DNA from: Pseudomonas paraglycinae
GTDB lineage: Bacteria; Pseudomonadota; Gammaproteobacteria; Pseudomonadales; Pseudomonadaceae
Assembly (NCBI RefSeq): GCF_021601625.1
Contig: NZ_BQHR01000014.1
Coordinates: 62,001-126,000 of the forward strand
Length of the DNA stretch: 64,000 nt
Direction of reading: 5' to 3'
Below are positions 49,526 to 57,968 of the stretch, piece after piece (the stretch's first letter is position 1; each line of letters opens with the position of its first letter). The translations under genes and the position numbers were made by a program. The notes under the pieces are model-generated. The model was not told the origin of the DNA, did no database searches, and saw only the letters and a list, made by a program, of their open reading frames with translations.

Positions 49526-50404
49526 TCACCGCGTATGAGCCTGCTCAACCAACCACCCCATCAACTCCTGCAATTTCGCCGACGGCTCCGACGCCGGCGC
49601 CACGATGTAATAGCCCAGTCCCGTCTTCACCTTCAGATCGAACGGCATCACCAGTCGCCCGGCGTTCAAGTCGTCGCCGATCAGTGACCAGTCGCCGATC
49701 GCCACCCCCGTCCCGTGGGACGCCATCGACATCGCCTGATCCAGCGTTTCGAAATGCTGACCGCTGGCGATATTGCTCAAGTGCAGTTCGGCGGCTTCGA
49801 GCCAGAGAGTCCAGTCGTCATCCGTGTGAGTCGGGTGCAGCAGCAGATGCTGTTGCAGATCTGCCGGTGTGTGCAGGGCCGGCCCACCGTTGAGCAGCGT
49901 CGGCGAGCAGACCGGCGTCAGTTGTTCATCGAACAGGTGCAGGGTGGCGGGTGAGTCGTGGGGCGCGGTGCCGTAGATCACCGCTGCGTCGAACTGCTCG
50001 CGATGAAAATCCACCCCGTGTTGCAGCGACGCCGTGAGTTTCACCGGCACGTCCGGGCGCTCGCGCTGCCATTGCAGCAGGCGCGGCAACAACCAGCGCA
50101 TCACGCAGCTCGGCGCCTTGAGTTGCAAGGTCTCGCGTTTGGCGCCGATCTGCTCCACCGAGTCGCCGATCAGGCTGAACACCTGCTGCACCCGTGGCAG
50201 CCATTCGCGACCTTCGGCCGTCAGCTCCAGGCCTCGGGCCAGGCGAATGAACAGCTCATAACCCAGATGTTCCTCAAGCCCCGCGATCTGCCGGCTCACC
50301 GCGCCTTGGGTGATGTGCAACTGCTCGGCGGCCCGGGTGAAGTTGCAGCACTGCGCGGTAATCAGAAACGTGTGCAGGGCGGGCAGGGGAGGCAGTCGTT
50401 TCAT
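49526..50404 (-). CDS. LysR-family regulator, GcvA-like
   Basis: The 292-residue regulator starts PPLPALHTFLITAQCCNFTRAAEQLHITQGAVSRQI in the GcvA manner (quoted here only for its HTH, AAEQLHITQGAVSRQI). It is divergent from the TPP-decarboxylase operon with a 139-base gap. A 29-bp block in that gap recurs before the ABC-importer genes, so it probably regulates both. Confidence 0.86.
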   Translation of the reverse strand: MKRLPPLPALHTFLITAQCCNFTRAAEQLHITQGAVSRQIAGLEEHLGYELFIRLARGLELTAEGREWLPRVQQVFSLIGDSVEQIGAKRETLQLKAPSCVMRWLLPRLLQWQRERPDVPVKLTASLQHGVDFHREQFDAAVIYGTAPHDSPATLHLFDEQLTPVCSPTLLNGGPALHTPADLQQHLLLHPTHTDDDWTLWLEAAELHLSNIASGQHFETLDQAMSMASHGTGVAIGDWSLIGDDLNAGRLVMPFDLKVKTGLGYYIVAPASEPSAKLQELMGWLVEQAHTR

Positions 50405-50429
50405 GTGGATCCAAGGTATGACGTGAGGA

Positions 50430-50458
50430 CATGGCTAGTATGAGCTTTTATCGATTGT
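50430..50458. promoter_or_regulatory. shared 29-bp block, copy 1
   Basis: CATGGCT, four variable bases, then TGAGCTTTTATCGATTGT. It matches 53680-53708 at 24 of 29 bases. It lies 26 bases before the LysR start and about 86 before the decarboxylase start, a natural operator position. Confidence 0.6.
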
Positions 50459-50525
50459 TGCGGCTACGGGTCGCCCGTTTCAATGAGGCCAATCACCGGT
50501 TCCTTTAAAGCCCGGTGCCTCAACG

Positions 50526-50533
50526 AACAAGAA
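50526..50533 (+). promoter_or_regulatory. A-rich Crc/Hfq-type motif at decarboxylase ribosome site
   Basis: AACAAGAA matches AANAANAA exactly and sits at the ribosome-binding site, ten bases before the ATG. Confidence 0.5.
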
Positions 50534-50543
50534 GGGCAAAGAC

Positions 50544-52181
50544 ATGGCGACGTGTGGCGAAGTACTGGTCAAGTTACTCGAAGATTATGGGGTCGAGCAG
50601 GTGTTCGGCATCCCCGGGGTGCATACCGTGGAGCTGTATCGCGGGCTGGCCCGTTCGAGCATCAACCACGTCACCCCGCGCCACGAACAGGGCGCCGGTT
50701 TCATGGCCGACGGCTACGCCCGCACCAGCGGCAAACCGGGTGTGTGCTTCATCATCACAGGTCCAGGCATGACCAACATCACCACCGCCATGGGCCAGGC
50801 TTACGCCGATTCGATCCCGATGCTGGTGATCTCCAGCGTGCAGTCGCGCAGTCAACTGGGCGGCGGTCGCGGCAAGCTGCATGAACTGCCGAACCAGAGC
50901 GCACTGGTCGGCGGCGTGGCGGCGTTCTCCCACACCCTGATGTCGGCGTCCGAATTGCCGGGCGTGCTGGCCCGTGCTTTCGCGCTGTTCCAGGCTGGGC
51001 GTCCGCGTCCGGTGCACATCGAAATTCCGCTGGACGTGCTGGTCGAAGAAGCCGACGAACTGCTCGCCAGCGTGCCGGTCAACATCGACCGCGCCGGTGC
51101 TGCGCCGGCCGCCGTGAGCCGCATGACTGAACTGCTGGCCGGCGCTCAGCGTCCGCTGATCCTCGCCGGTGGCGGCGCCATCGACGCAGCGGCCGAACTC
51201 ACCGAACTGGCCGAGCTGCTCGACGCACCGGTGGCCCTGACCATCAACGCCAAAGGCATGCTACCGTCCAGCCATCCTCTGCTGATCGGATCGACCCAGA
51301 GCCTGGTGGCGACTCGCGCTCTGGTGGCCGATGCCGACGTGGTGCTGGCGATCGGCACCGAGCTGGCGGAAACCGACTACGACGTCACCTTCGCCGGCGG
51401 CTTCGAAATCCCCGGCAAGTTGCTTCGCGTCGATATCGATCCCGACCAGACCGTGCGCAACTACCCGCCGCACGTGGCGCTGGTGGCCGACTCGCGCAAC
51501 GCTGCGCAAGCATTGCTGAGCGCGCTGTCGCACAAACCGCTGGCCGAGCGCCGCAACGATTGGGGTCAGGTGCGTGCCGCGCGTCTGCGTGAAGACCTGG
51601 CTGCGACCTGGGATGCCCCGACGCTGGCCCAGACCCGTTTCCTCGAAACCGTGCTGCACGAATTGCCGAACGCAGTGTTCGTCGGTGACTCCACGCAACC
51701 GGTGTACACCGGCAACCTGACGTTCAACCCGGAGCGCCCGCGCCGCTGGTTCAACTCGTCCACCGGTTACGGCACCCTCGGTTACGCCTTGCCGGCAGCG
51801 ATCGGCGCGTGGCTCGGTGGCAACCTCGAACACGGCGCACGTCCGCCGGTGGTGTGTCTGATCGGCGACGGCGGTCTGCAATTCACCCTGCCGGAACTGG
51901 CCAGCGCCGTCGAAGCGCGCACCCCGGTGATCATCCTGCTGTGGAATAACCAGGGTTACGAAGAAATCAAGAAATACATGGTCAACCGCGCCATCGAGCC
52001 GGTGGGCGTGGATATCTATACCCCGGATTTCATCGGTGTGGCCAAGGCACTGGGTTGCGCAGCAGAAGCGATCAGCTCGGCCGAACATTTGCGCGGTGCA
52101 CTGCGCGCCGCCACCGATCGTCAGGGCCCGACCCTGATCGAAATCGACCAGACCCAATGGATGAAGGCGGTGGCCCAATGA
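50544..52181 (+). CDS. TPP-dependent 2-oxo acid decarboxylase, AruI-like (5-guanidino-2-oxopentanoate decarboxylase)
   Basis: The 545-residue protein has the three domains of the acetolactate synthase/decarboxylase family. The conserved Glu is in PRHEQGAGFMADGYAR. The TPP/Mg motif is GDGGLQFTLPEL...LWNNQGY. It resembles AruI, which decarboxylates 2-ketoarginine in the arginine transaminase route. The next gene, an aldehyde dehydrogenase, would oxidise the 4-guanidinobutyraldehyde formed. No transaminase (aruH) is adjacent, so another 2-oxo acid is possible. Stop and next start overlap. Confidence 0.78.
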   Translation: MATCGEVLVKLLEDYGVEQVFGIPGVHTVELYRGLARSSINHVTPRHEQGAGFMADGYARTSGKPGVCFIITGPGMTNITTAMGQAYADSIPMLVISSVQSRSQLGGGRGKLHELPNQSALVGGVAAFSHTLMSASELPGVLARAFALFQAGRPRPVHIEIPLDVLVEEADELLASVPVNIDRAGAAPAAVSRMTELLAGAQRPLILAGGGAIDAAAELTELAELLDAPVALTINAKGMLPSSHPLLIGSTQSLVATRALVADADVVLAIGTELAETDYDVTFAGGFEIPGKLLRVDIDPDQTVRNYPPHVALVADSRNAAQALLSALSHKPLAERRNDWGQVRAARLREDLAATWDAPTLAQTRFLETVLHELPNAVFVGDSTQPVYTGNLTFNPERPRRWFNSSTGYGTLGYALPAAIGAWLGGNLEHGARPPVVCLIGDGGLQFTLPELASAVEARTPVIILLWNNQGYEEIKKYMVNRAIEPVGVDIYTPDFIGVAKALGCAAEAISSAEHLRGALRAATDRQGPTLIEIDQTQWMKAVAQ

Positions 52182-53629
52182 TCAATTTCCCGACCACACT
52201 CGACGGCCTGTACATCAACGGCCAATGGTCCGCCGGCCGCGAACATCTGCGCGTCATCAACCCGGCCACCGAAGCGCTGCTGACCACGGTCAATGGCGGT
52301 GACGAAAGCGCCGTCAACCAGGCGGTAGCGGCGGCGACCGAAGCCTTCAAGGGCTGGTCGAAAACCACCGGTGCCGAGCGCGCCGCGATACTGCGCAGCA
52401 TCGCCAATGGCGTGCGCAACGGTCGCGAACATCTGATGAAGTTGCAGTCGAGCAACAACGGCAAACCGCAGTTCGAAGCGGGCATCGATGTCGACGACGT
52501 GATCGCCACCTTCGAGTACTACGCCGAACTCGCCGAAGGCCTCGATGCGAAACAGAACAGCAATGTGCCGCTGCCCAGCGATGACTTCAGCGCACGTCTG
52601 CGCCGCGAGCCGTGCGGTGTTGTCGGGCTTATCGTGCCGTGGAATTTCCCGATGGTCACCACCGCATGGAAACTCGCGCCAGCTCTCGCCGCCGGTTGCT
52701 GCGTGGTGCTCAAACCGTCGGAAGTCACACCGCTGCCGGAGCTGGAACTGGCGACCATCATTGCCGAATCCGGTCTGCCAAAAGGCGTGTTCAACCTGGT
52801 GTGCGGCACCGGTCTGGCAGTCGGCGCGCCGCTGTCGGCGGACCCGCGCATCGCCAAGATTTCCTTCACCGGCAGTAACGCCGTGGGTGTGCAGGTGATG
52901 CAGCGCGCCGCTGAAACCGTGAAGGGCGTGAGCCTGGAACTGGGCGGCAAATCCTCGCTGCTGATTCTGGAAGATGCCGACCTTGATCTGGCGGTGGAAC
53001 TGGCCTGCGGTGGCGGTTTCTTCAACGCCGGGCAGATGTGTTCGGCCACCAGCCGAGTGCTGGTGGCCGATGAAATTGCCGATGAATTCCTGATTCGTCT
53101 GAAGGCCCGCGCGGAAAAAATCCGGGTGGCCGATCCGTTCGATCCTGAAGTCGAGATGGGCGCGCTGGTCAATCAGGCGCAGTACCAGCGTGTGCTCGGT
53201 CACATCGACCGTGGCCTCAGCGCCGGGGCCAAGCTGATCTGTGGCGGTAATCGTCCGGCCGATCTGCCGCGCGGATATTTCTTGCAGCCGACGATCTTCA
53301 CCGAAGTGCCCCTCGACAGTGCGCTGTGGTGTGAAGAGATTTTCGGCCCGGTGATCTGCGTGCGCAGTTTCGCTTCGGAAGCGGAGGCGATTGCCCTGGC
53401 CAACGACAGTCAGTTCGGGCTGGTCGCCAGTGTCGTCACGCGCAATGCCGAGACCGCGGATCGGGTCGCCAACGCCCTGCAGGCGGGGCTGGTGTGGCTC
53501 AACGCGCCGCAGGTGATCTTCCCGCAGACCGCGTGGGGCGGCTACAAACAGAGCAGCATCGGCCGCGAATTGGGGCCATGGGGCCTGGCGGCATTTCAGG
53601 AAATCAAGCACGTGATTCGCGCGCTCTGA
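52178..53629 (+). CDS. NAD(P)-dependent aldehyde dehydrogenase
   Basis: The 483-residue protein has catalytic Glu in SLELGGKSSL and catalytic Cys in NAGQMCSATSRVLV, with the oxyanion region PWNFPM. It is most like betaine-aldehyde and aminoaldehyde dehydrogenases. ATG 52178 overlaps the decarboxylase stop (ATGA), so the two are coupled and probably work in sequence. A 12-bp hairpin follows. Confidence 0.86.
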   Translation: MINFPTTLDGLYINGQWSAGREHLRVINPATEALLTTVNGGDESAVNQAVAAATEAFKGWSKTTGAERAAILRSIANGVRNGREHLMKLQSSNNGKPQFEAGIDVDDVIATFEYYAELAEGLDAKQNSNVPLPSDDFSARLRREPCGVVGLIVPWNFPMVTTAWKLAPALAAGCCVVLKPSEVTPLPELELATIIAESGLPKGVFNLVCGTGLAVGAPLSADPRIAKISFTGSNAVGVQVMQRAAETVKGVSLELGGKSSLLILEDADLDLAVELACGGGFFNAGQMCSATSRVLVADEIADEFLIRLKARAEKIRVADPFDPEVEMGALVNQAQYQRVLGHIDRGLSAGAKLICGGNRPADLPRGYFLQPTIFTEVPLDSALWCEEIFGPVICVRSFASEAEAIALANDSQFGLVASVVTRNAETADRVANALQAGLVWLNAPQVIFPQTAWGGYKQSSIGRELGPWGLAAFQEIKHVIRAL

Positions 53630-53646
53630 ATGCCCGAAAAAGGTCA

Positions 53647-53673
53647 GCGCATGCCTCGCAACGAGGCATGCGC
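53647..53673 (+). terminator. hairpin after the aldehyde dehydrogenase gene
   Basis: GCGCATGCCTCG - CAA - CGAGGCATGCGC is a perfect 12-bp stem without a T run. It may attenuate or process the transcript before the ABC genes. Confidence 0.5.
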
Positions 53674-53679
53674 CGGCGT

Positions 53680-53708
53680 CATGGCTCCAATGAGTTTTTA
53701 TCGATAGT
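53680..53708. promoter_or_regulatory. shared 29-bp block, copy 2
   Basis: CATGGCT, four variable bases, then TGAGTTTTTATCGATAGT, matching copy 1 at 24 of 29 bases. It lies about 139 bases before the substrate-binding protein gene. TATCGATA is palindromic in this copy. Confidence 0.6.
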
Positions 53709-53826
53709 CAGGTGTTTTGCACGACCTCAGGATGAACCCGCAGACCACGCTCAAGCCCTTTGAAACCGGGCGCTTGAGCAATTTCGGTCAGGCAGATGCA
53801 AGGGTTGCGATCAGTCTCATACTTAC

Positions 53827-53834
53827 AAGAATAA
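53827..53834 (+). promoter_or_regulatory. A-rich Crc/Hfq-type motif before the binding-protein gene
   Basis: AAGAATAA matches AANAANAA exactly and ends directly before the Shine-Dalgarno GGGAG of the next gene. Confidence 0.5.
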
Positions 53835-53846
53835 TGGGAGTCCTAA

Positions 53847-54950
53847 ATGGGCGAGCACGATCTGAACAGGCGTCAATTCATCAAAACCGTCGGTGTGGCC
53901 TCGGTGGCTGCGGCGGCCATGAGCATGCCCTTCATCCGGGCCAGTGCCAGCGACACCCGCTTTGCCGGCAAGACCCTGCGCCTGTTGACCTGGTCCGATG
54001 ACACGGGCCTCGCCGCACTGCGCAACATCGCTGCAACGTTCGAAGCCAAGACCGGCGCCAAAGTGATTGCCGACCGTACCGGCAGCACCTCGGAAATGGT
54101 CGCCAAGCTCAAGGCCGGTGGTGACCGCCCGCAGTACGACATCATCACCCTGGCTGGCGTCGGCGCCGAAGGTCTGGCCGCTGCCGGACTGCTGGAAAAA
54201 CCCGATCTCAACCGCATTCCCAACCTGGTCGACGTCCCGGAAAAATACCGCACCGGGGCCAACGGTCACGGCATCGGTTACCTGCTGTGGTGCAACAGTC
54301 TGGTTTACAGCACTCGCACCCAGACCACCGCGCCGGACAGTTACGCGGCACTGTGGGACGCCGATCTGGCACCGAACATTTTCCTGCCGCCGCCGAACTG
54401 GACCGAGGCCATGGACCTGATCATCATCGCCGCCAAACTGGCCGGGGGTGACGAGCACAACATCGAGCCGGGCTTCAAGAAACTCGCCGAGCTGAAAGAC
54501 CGCGTGGTGACCCTGGGCGAAAACCCCAACCAGATCGCCGAGCTGTTCCGCACCGGTTCCCTGGACATGGGCGGCCTGTATGCCCCGGCGTTTTTCCCCA
54601 AGCAGATCCGCGACCCGAACTATGGCCTCGGCGCCACGTTCGGCATGAAGGAAGGTTTCTACACCGACCTGATGCTTTCGGTGATGCCGAAGAACCGTCC
54701 GGGCGACACCGACCTGGCTTACGCCTTCATCGACCACTCTCTCGATCCGCTGGTGCAGGGCAAGATGGCCGAAGACATCTTCAACGGCCCGGTCAATGCC
54801 AAGGCGATCATCTCCGCCGAAGCGCGCAAGAGCCCGTTCATCCTCACGCCGGAGCAGATCGCGGAGAAGGCGATCATGCACGACAACGCCTTCCTGGCGA
54901 CCGTGCATGACCAGTGGATTCGTCGCTACACGGAAATCTTTTCTTCCTGA
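53847..54950 (+). CDS. Tat-exported ABC substrate-binding protein, PotD/PotF-like
   Basis: The 367-residue periplasmic protein has a Tat signal NRRQFIKTVGVASVAAAA. The type II binding fold follows (LRLLTWSDDTGLAALRNIAATFE; DIITLAGVGAEGLAAAGLLE). The family binds polyamines and related cations. The neighbouring decarboxylase suggests a guanidino or amine ligand; this is inference. GGGAG precedes the ATG. A REPIN separates it from the permease genes. Confidence 0.86.
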   Translation: MGEHDLNRRQFIKTVGVASVAAAAMSMPFIRASASDTRFAGKTLRLLTWSDDTGLAALRNIAATFEAKTGAKVIADRTGSTSEMVAKLKAGGDRPQYDIITLAGVGAEGLAAAGLLEKPDLNRIPNLVDVPEKYRTGANGHGIGYLLWCNSLVYSTRTQTTAPDSYAALWDADLAPNIFLPPPNWTEAMDLIIIAAKLAGGDEHNIEPGFKKLAELKDRVVTLGENPNQIAELFRTGSLDMGGLYAPAFFPKQIRDPNYGLGATFGMKEGFYTDLMLSVMPKNRPGDTDLAYAFIDHSLDPLVQGKMAEDIFNGPVNAKAIISAEARKSPFILTPEQIAEKAIMHDNAFLATVHDQWIRRYTEIFSS

Positions 54951-54987
54951 TCGAGTGATGGACGCAGGTTCTTCAAACACCGAAGTA

Positions 54988-55080
54988 CCTGTGGGAGCGA
55001 GCTTGCTCGCGATTGCGGACTGACATTCACCGACAGTGTCGACTGACAGATTGCTATCGCGAGCAAGCTCGCGCCCACAG
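54988..55080. repeat. REPIN (inverted REP pair)
   Basis: CCTGTGGGAGCGAGCTTGCT-type REP (54988-55013) faces its inverted copy (55056-55080), each with the CGAGCTTGCTCG palindrome, around a 42-base centre. This is the classic doublet of fluorescent pseudomonads. It lies within an ABC operon, where such structures can protect upstream mRNA and raise binding-protein yield. Confidence 0.93.
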
Positions 55081-55142
55081 ATTTCTCGGTGGATTTGAAG
55101 GCAGTGTCTGTCAGTTGTTTTTCCATTGACGAGATCATTGCT

Positions 55143-56051
55143 ATGGAACATCAATCCCTGACCCAACCGGTCGGCGCGGGTGACGCGCGCCCGGCGCGCG
55201 GTGTTTCGCCGACCGCGCGGGCGTGGTTTTTCCTCACGCCGTCGATGCTGTTTCTCGGCGTGCTGATTGCCGCCAGCCTGCTGGTGCTGCGCATGAGTGT
55301 CGGTACCAAGGGTGCGGAGTGGTCCGGTTTCAGCCTGACCAGTTACGCCCAGTTGCTCGAACCATACTACCTCAAATCGTTGCTGCTGACCTTGCGTCTG
55401 GCGCTGATCAGCGCGGTGATCGCCGTGGTGCTGGCGATCCCGGTGGCGTACACCATGTCGCGCCTGACTTCGCCATTCGTGCGACGGATTTTTCTGGCGG
55501 CGGTGCTGCTGCCGCTGCTGGTCAACCTGCTGCTGCAAAGCTATGGCTGGCTGGTGATCCTCGGCCCTGGCGGCATGCTCAACCAGACCCTGATGGGCCT
55601 CGGTCTGATCAAGCGTCCGATCATGTTGCTGTACAACCAGAACGGCGTGTTGATGGGCCTGGTGCAGACCGCGTTCCCGCTGGCTGTGCTGCCGATTGCC
55701 AGCGCCATGCGCGGTGTTGCTCGCAGCTATGAAGAAGCCGCCGCGACCCTCGGTGCCAGCCGCTTTCAAGTGTTCCGTCAGGTGGTGTTGCCGATGAGTC
55801 TGCCGGGGATCATCACCGGCGCGACCCTGGTGTTCGCCTACAACGCCAGCAGCTTCGTGGTGCCGCTTTTGCTCGGCGGTCGGCGCGTGCCGATGCTCGC
55901 GGTGATGGTGCATGACCAGATCGCCCCGCTGATGAACTGGCCCGCCGCATCCGCCGCCGGTGTGGTGCTGATCGTCACCACGCTCGCCATCATGACCTTG
56001 TCCGAATACATCACCGGCCGCCGTCGCCGTCTGCTGGAGGCTTCGCAATGA
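55143..56051 (+). CDS. ABC permease, PotB-like
   Basis: The 302-residue inner-membrane protein has about six helices and the EAA loop EEAAATLGASRFQVFRQVVLP. Start ATG 55143 follows GAG; an 18-residue upstream extension has no support. Its stop overlaps the next permease gene by four bases. Confidence 0.86.
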   Translation: MEHQSLTQPVGAGDARPARGVSPTARAWFFLTPSMLFLGVLIAASLLVLRMSVGTKGAEWSGFSLTSYAQLLEPYYLKSLLLTLRLALISAVIAVVLAIPVAYTMSRLTSPFVRRIFLAAVLLPLLVNLLLQSYGWLVILGPGGMLNQTLMGLGLIKRPIMLLYNQNGVLMGLVQTAFPLAVLPIASAMRGVARSYEEAAATLGASRFQVFRQVVLPMSLPGIITGATLVFAYNASSFVVPLLLGGRRVPMLAVMVHDQIAPLMNWPAASAAGVVLIVTTLAIMTLSEYITGRRRRLLEASQ

Positions 56052-56896
56052 GTGCCCTGATCAAGAAGCGTCAGTCGCTGTTGCCGGGCGATACCGGCAA
56101 GTTCGCCGGCATTCTTTCCGGGATCATTTTGTTCCTGGCCGTGTTGCCGATCCTGACCATGATCGTGATGTCGTTCAGCGGCGCGTCGAACCTCGACTTC
56201 CCGCCGAGCAGCTACAGCCTGCAGTGGTACAAAGCGGCGTGGCACACCTTCGTTTCGCCCGATGCCAGCGATGTGCTGAGCCTCGGCCAGGCCATGGGCA
56301 CCAGTTTGCTGGTGTCATGCCTGACGATGATTTTCGCCACGCTGATCGCGGTGCCGGCGGCCTACGCGCTGACCCGTTGCGAGTTCCGTGGCAAGGGTGT
56401 GGCGCTGCAGCTGATGTCGCTGCCGCTGGTGTTCCCGATGGTGGTGCTGGGGCTGGCGTTGCTGCTGGTGTTCGACAGCCTGCCGTTCCACATGACCACC
56501 TCGCGGCTGGTGATCGCCCACGTGATTCTGGCGCTGCCGTTCGTGGTGAAGAATTGCACGGCGGCCATGCTTTCCATCGGCAGCGAAGTCGAAGAAGCCG
56601 CGCAGATGCTCGGCGCCTCGCCATTGCGCGCCATCGTCGATGTGGTGGTGCCGTTGATGAAGTCGGGGATTCTGGCGGGGATGCTGCTGGCGTTCATCGT
56701 CTCGTTCAACGAATTCACCGTGACCTATTTCCTCTACACCATCGACGTCATGACCGTGCCGATCTGGATGTACAGCCGCACTGTGTCATCGCTCGACCCT
56801 ACCGTGTTCTCGTTTGCCGTGCTGATCGTGCTGATCGACTTTGTCCTGATCTGGGCGCTGGAGAAGCTGGTCGGTGAAGGCGGCGTTTCATTCTGA
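56048..56896 (+). CDS. ABC permease, PotC-like
   Basis: The 282-residue inner-membrane protein has six helices and the EAA loop EEAAQMLGASPLRAIVDVVVP. It pairs with the preceding permease, translation coupled through ATGA. The ATPase gene follows after 16 bases. Confidence 0.87.
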   Translation: MSALIKKRQSLLPGDTGKFAGILSGIILFLAVLPILTMIVMSFSGASNLDFPPSSYSLQWYKAAWHTFVSPDASDVLSLGQAMGTSLLVSCLTMIFATLIAVPAAYALTRCEFRGKGVALQLMSLPLVFPMVVLGLALLLVFDSLPFHMTTSRLVIAHVILALPFVVKNCTAAMLSIGSEVEEAAQMLGASPLRAIVDVVVPLMKSGILAGMLLAFIVSFNEFTVTYFLYTIDVMTVPIWMYSRTVSSLDPTVFSFAVLIVLIDFVLIWALEKLVGEGGVSF

Positions 56897-56912
56897 TTTC
56901 TTGAGGTGATTT

Positions 56913-57968
56913 ATGTCTGGTCTGATTCTGGAAAACGTCGAGAAACACTACGGCTCGGCCTGCGCGGTAAAAGACGTCAACCTGCATTTGCCCGAGGGCA
57001 AACTGGTGTGCTTCCTCGGCCCGTCGGGTTGCGGCAAGACCACGTTGCTGCGAATGATCGCCGGGCTGGAAACCCTCACCGGCGGCGAGATCCGCCTGGA
57101 CGGCGAGGACATCGGCCACACCCCGGCGCACCTGCGCAACTTCGGCATGGTGTTTCAGTCGCTGGCGCTGTTCCCGCACATGACCGTGGGCGAGAACATC
57201 GCCTATCCGCTGAAACTGCGCGGTGTGAGCAAGGCTGATCAACAGGCGCGGGTGGTGGAGTTGCTGGAGCTGATCCAGCTGCAACCGATGATTGATCGCC
57301 CGGTGGCCAAACTCTCCGGCGGCCAGCGTCAGCGAGTGGCGATTGCCCGGGCGATTGCCTCGCACCCGAAAATCCTTCTGCTCGACGAACCGCTGTCGGC
57401 GCTGGACGCCAAGTTGCGCGAGTCGATGCAGGTGGAAATCCGTCAACTGCAACAACGCCTGAACATCACCACGATCATGGTGACCCACGATCAGCGCGAG
57501 GCCATGACTATGGCCGATATCGTGGTGGTGCTGGGTGAGCATCGGGTGCAGCAGGTGGGCACGCCGATTGAAATCTATCGGCATCCGGCCAACGAATTCG
57601 TCGCGGACTTTATCGGCTCGGGGAATATTTTCCCGGCCACCGCACTGGGCGATGGCAAGATCGTGCTGCCGGGTGGCGATGCCCTGCAAGTGCCGACCTG
57701 CAGCAGCATCGTAGTCGGGCAGAAAGTGAAGATGCTGATTCGTCCCGAAGACCTGCAACTGTCGGCACCGCAGGCTACGGCGGGCAATCGTCTGCTGGGC
57801 AAGGTGACGTTTGTGCGGGATATCGGCGCGACCATCGAGACTACGGTGGAGTGTTCCGGGGTGACGTTTACGGCGCTGAGTACGCCGTGTCAGGGCTTCG
57901 GGTTGGGGATCGGGCATCCGGTGTCGGTGACGTTGCCGAGTGAGGCGTGTCGGGTGCTCGGCGCCTGA
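56913..57968 (+). CDS. ABC ATPase, PotA-like
   Basis: The 351-residue protein has Walker A GPSGCGKTT, the signature LSGGQRQRVAIARA, Walker B ILLLDEPLSALD, and a C-terminal TOBE domain (FVRDIGATIETTVE). It energises the importer. GAGGTG lies upstream of the ATG. Its stop codon directly abuts the stop of the convergent AraC gene. Confidence 0.9.
   Translation: MSGLILENVEKHYGSACAVKDVNLHLPEGKLVCFLGPSGCGKTTLLRMIAGLETLTGGEIRLDGEDIGHTPAHLRNFGMVFQSLALFPHMTVGENIAYPLKLRGVSKADQQARVVELLELIQLQPMIDRPVAKLSGGQRQRVAIARAIASHPKILLLDEPLSALDAKLRESMQVEIRQLQQRLNITTIMVTHDQREAMTMADIVVVLGEHRVQQVGTPIEIYRHPANEFVADFIGSGNIFPATALGDGKIVLPGGDALQVPTCSSIVVGQKVKMLIRPEDLQLSAPQATAGNRLLGKVTFVRDIGATIETTVECSGVTFTALSTPCQGFGLGIGHPVSVTLPSEACRVLGA

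Noticed and set aside
53823-56048. 741-codon antisense frame across the ABC genes
   Set aside because: The product is His/Gln/Arg-rich with no fold, and it covers well-supported genes and a REPIN.
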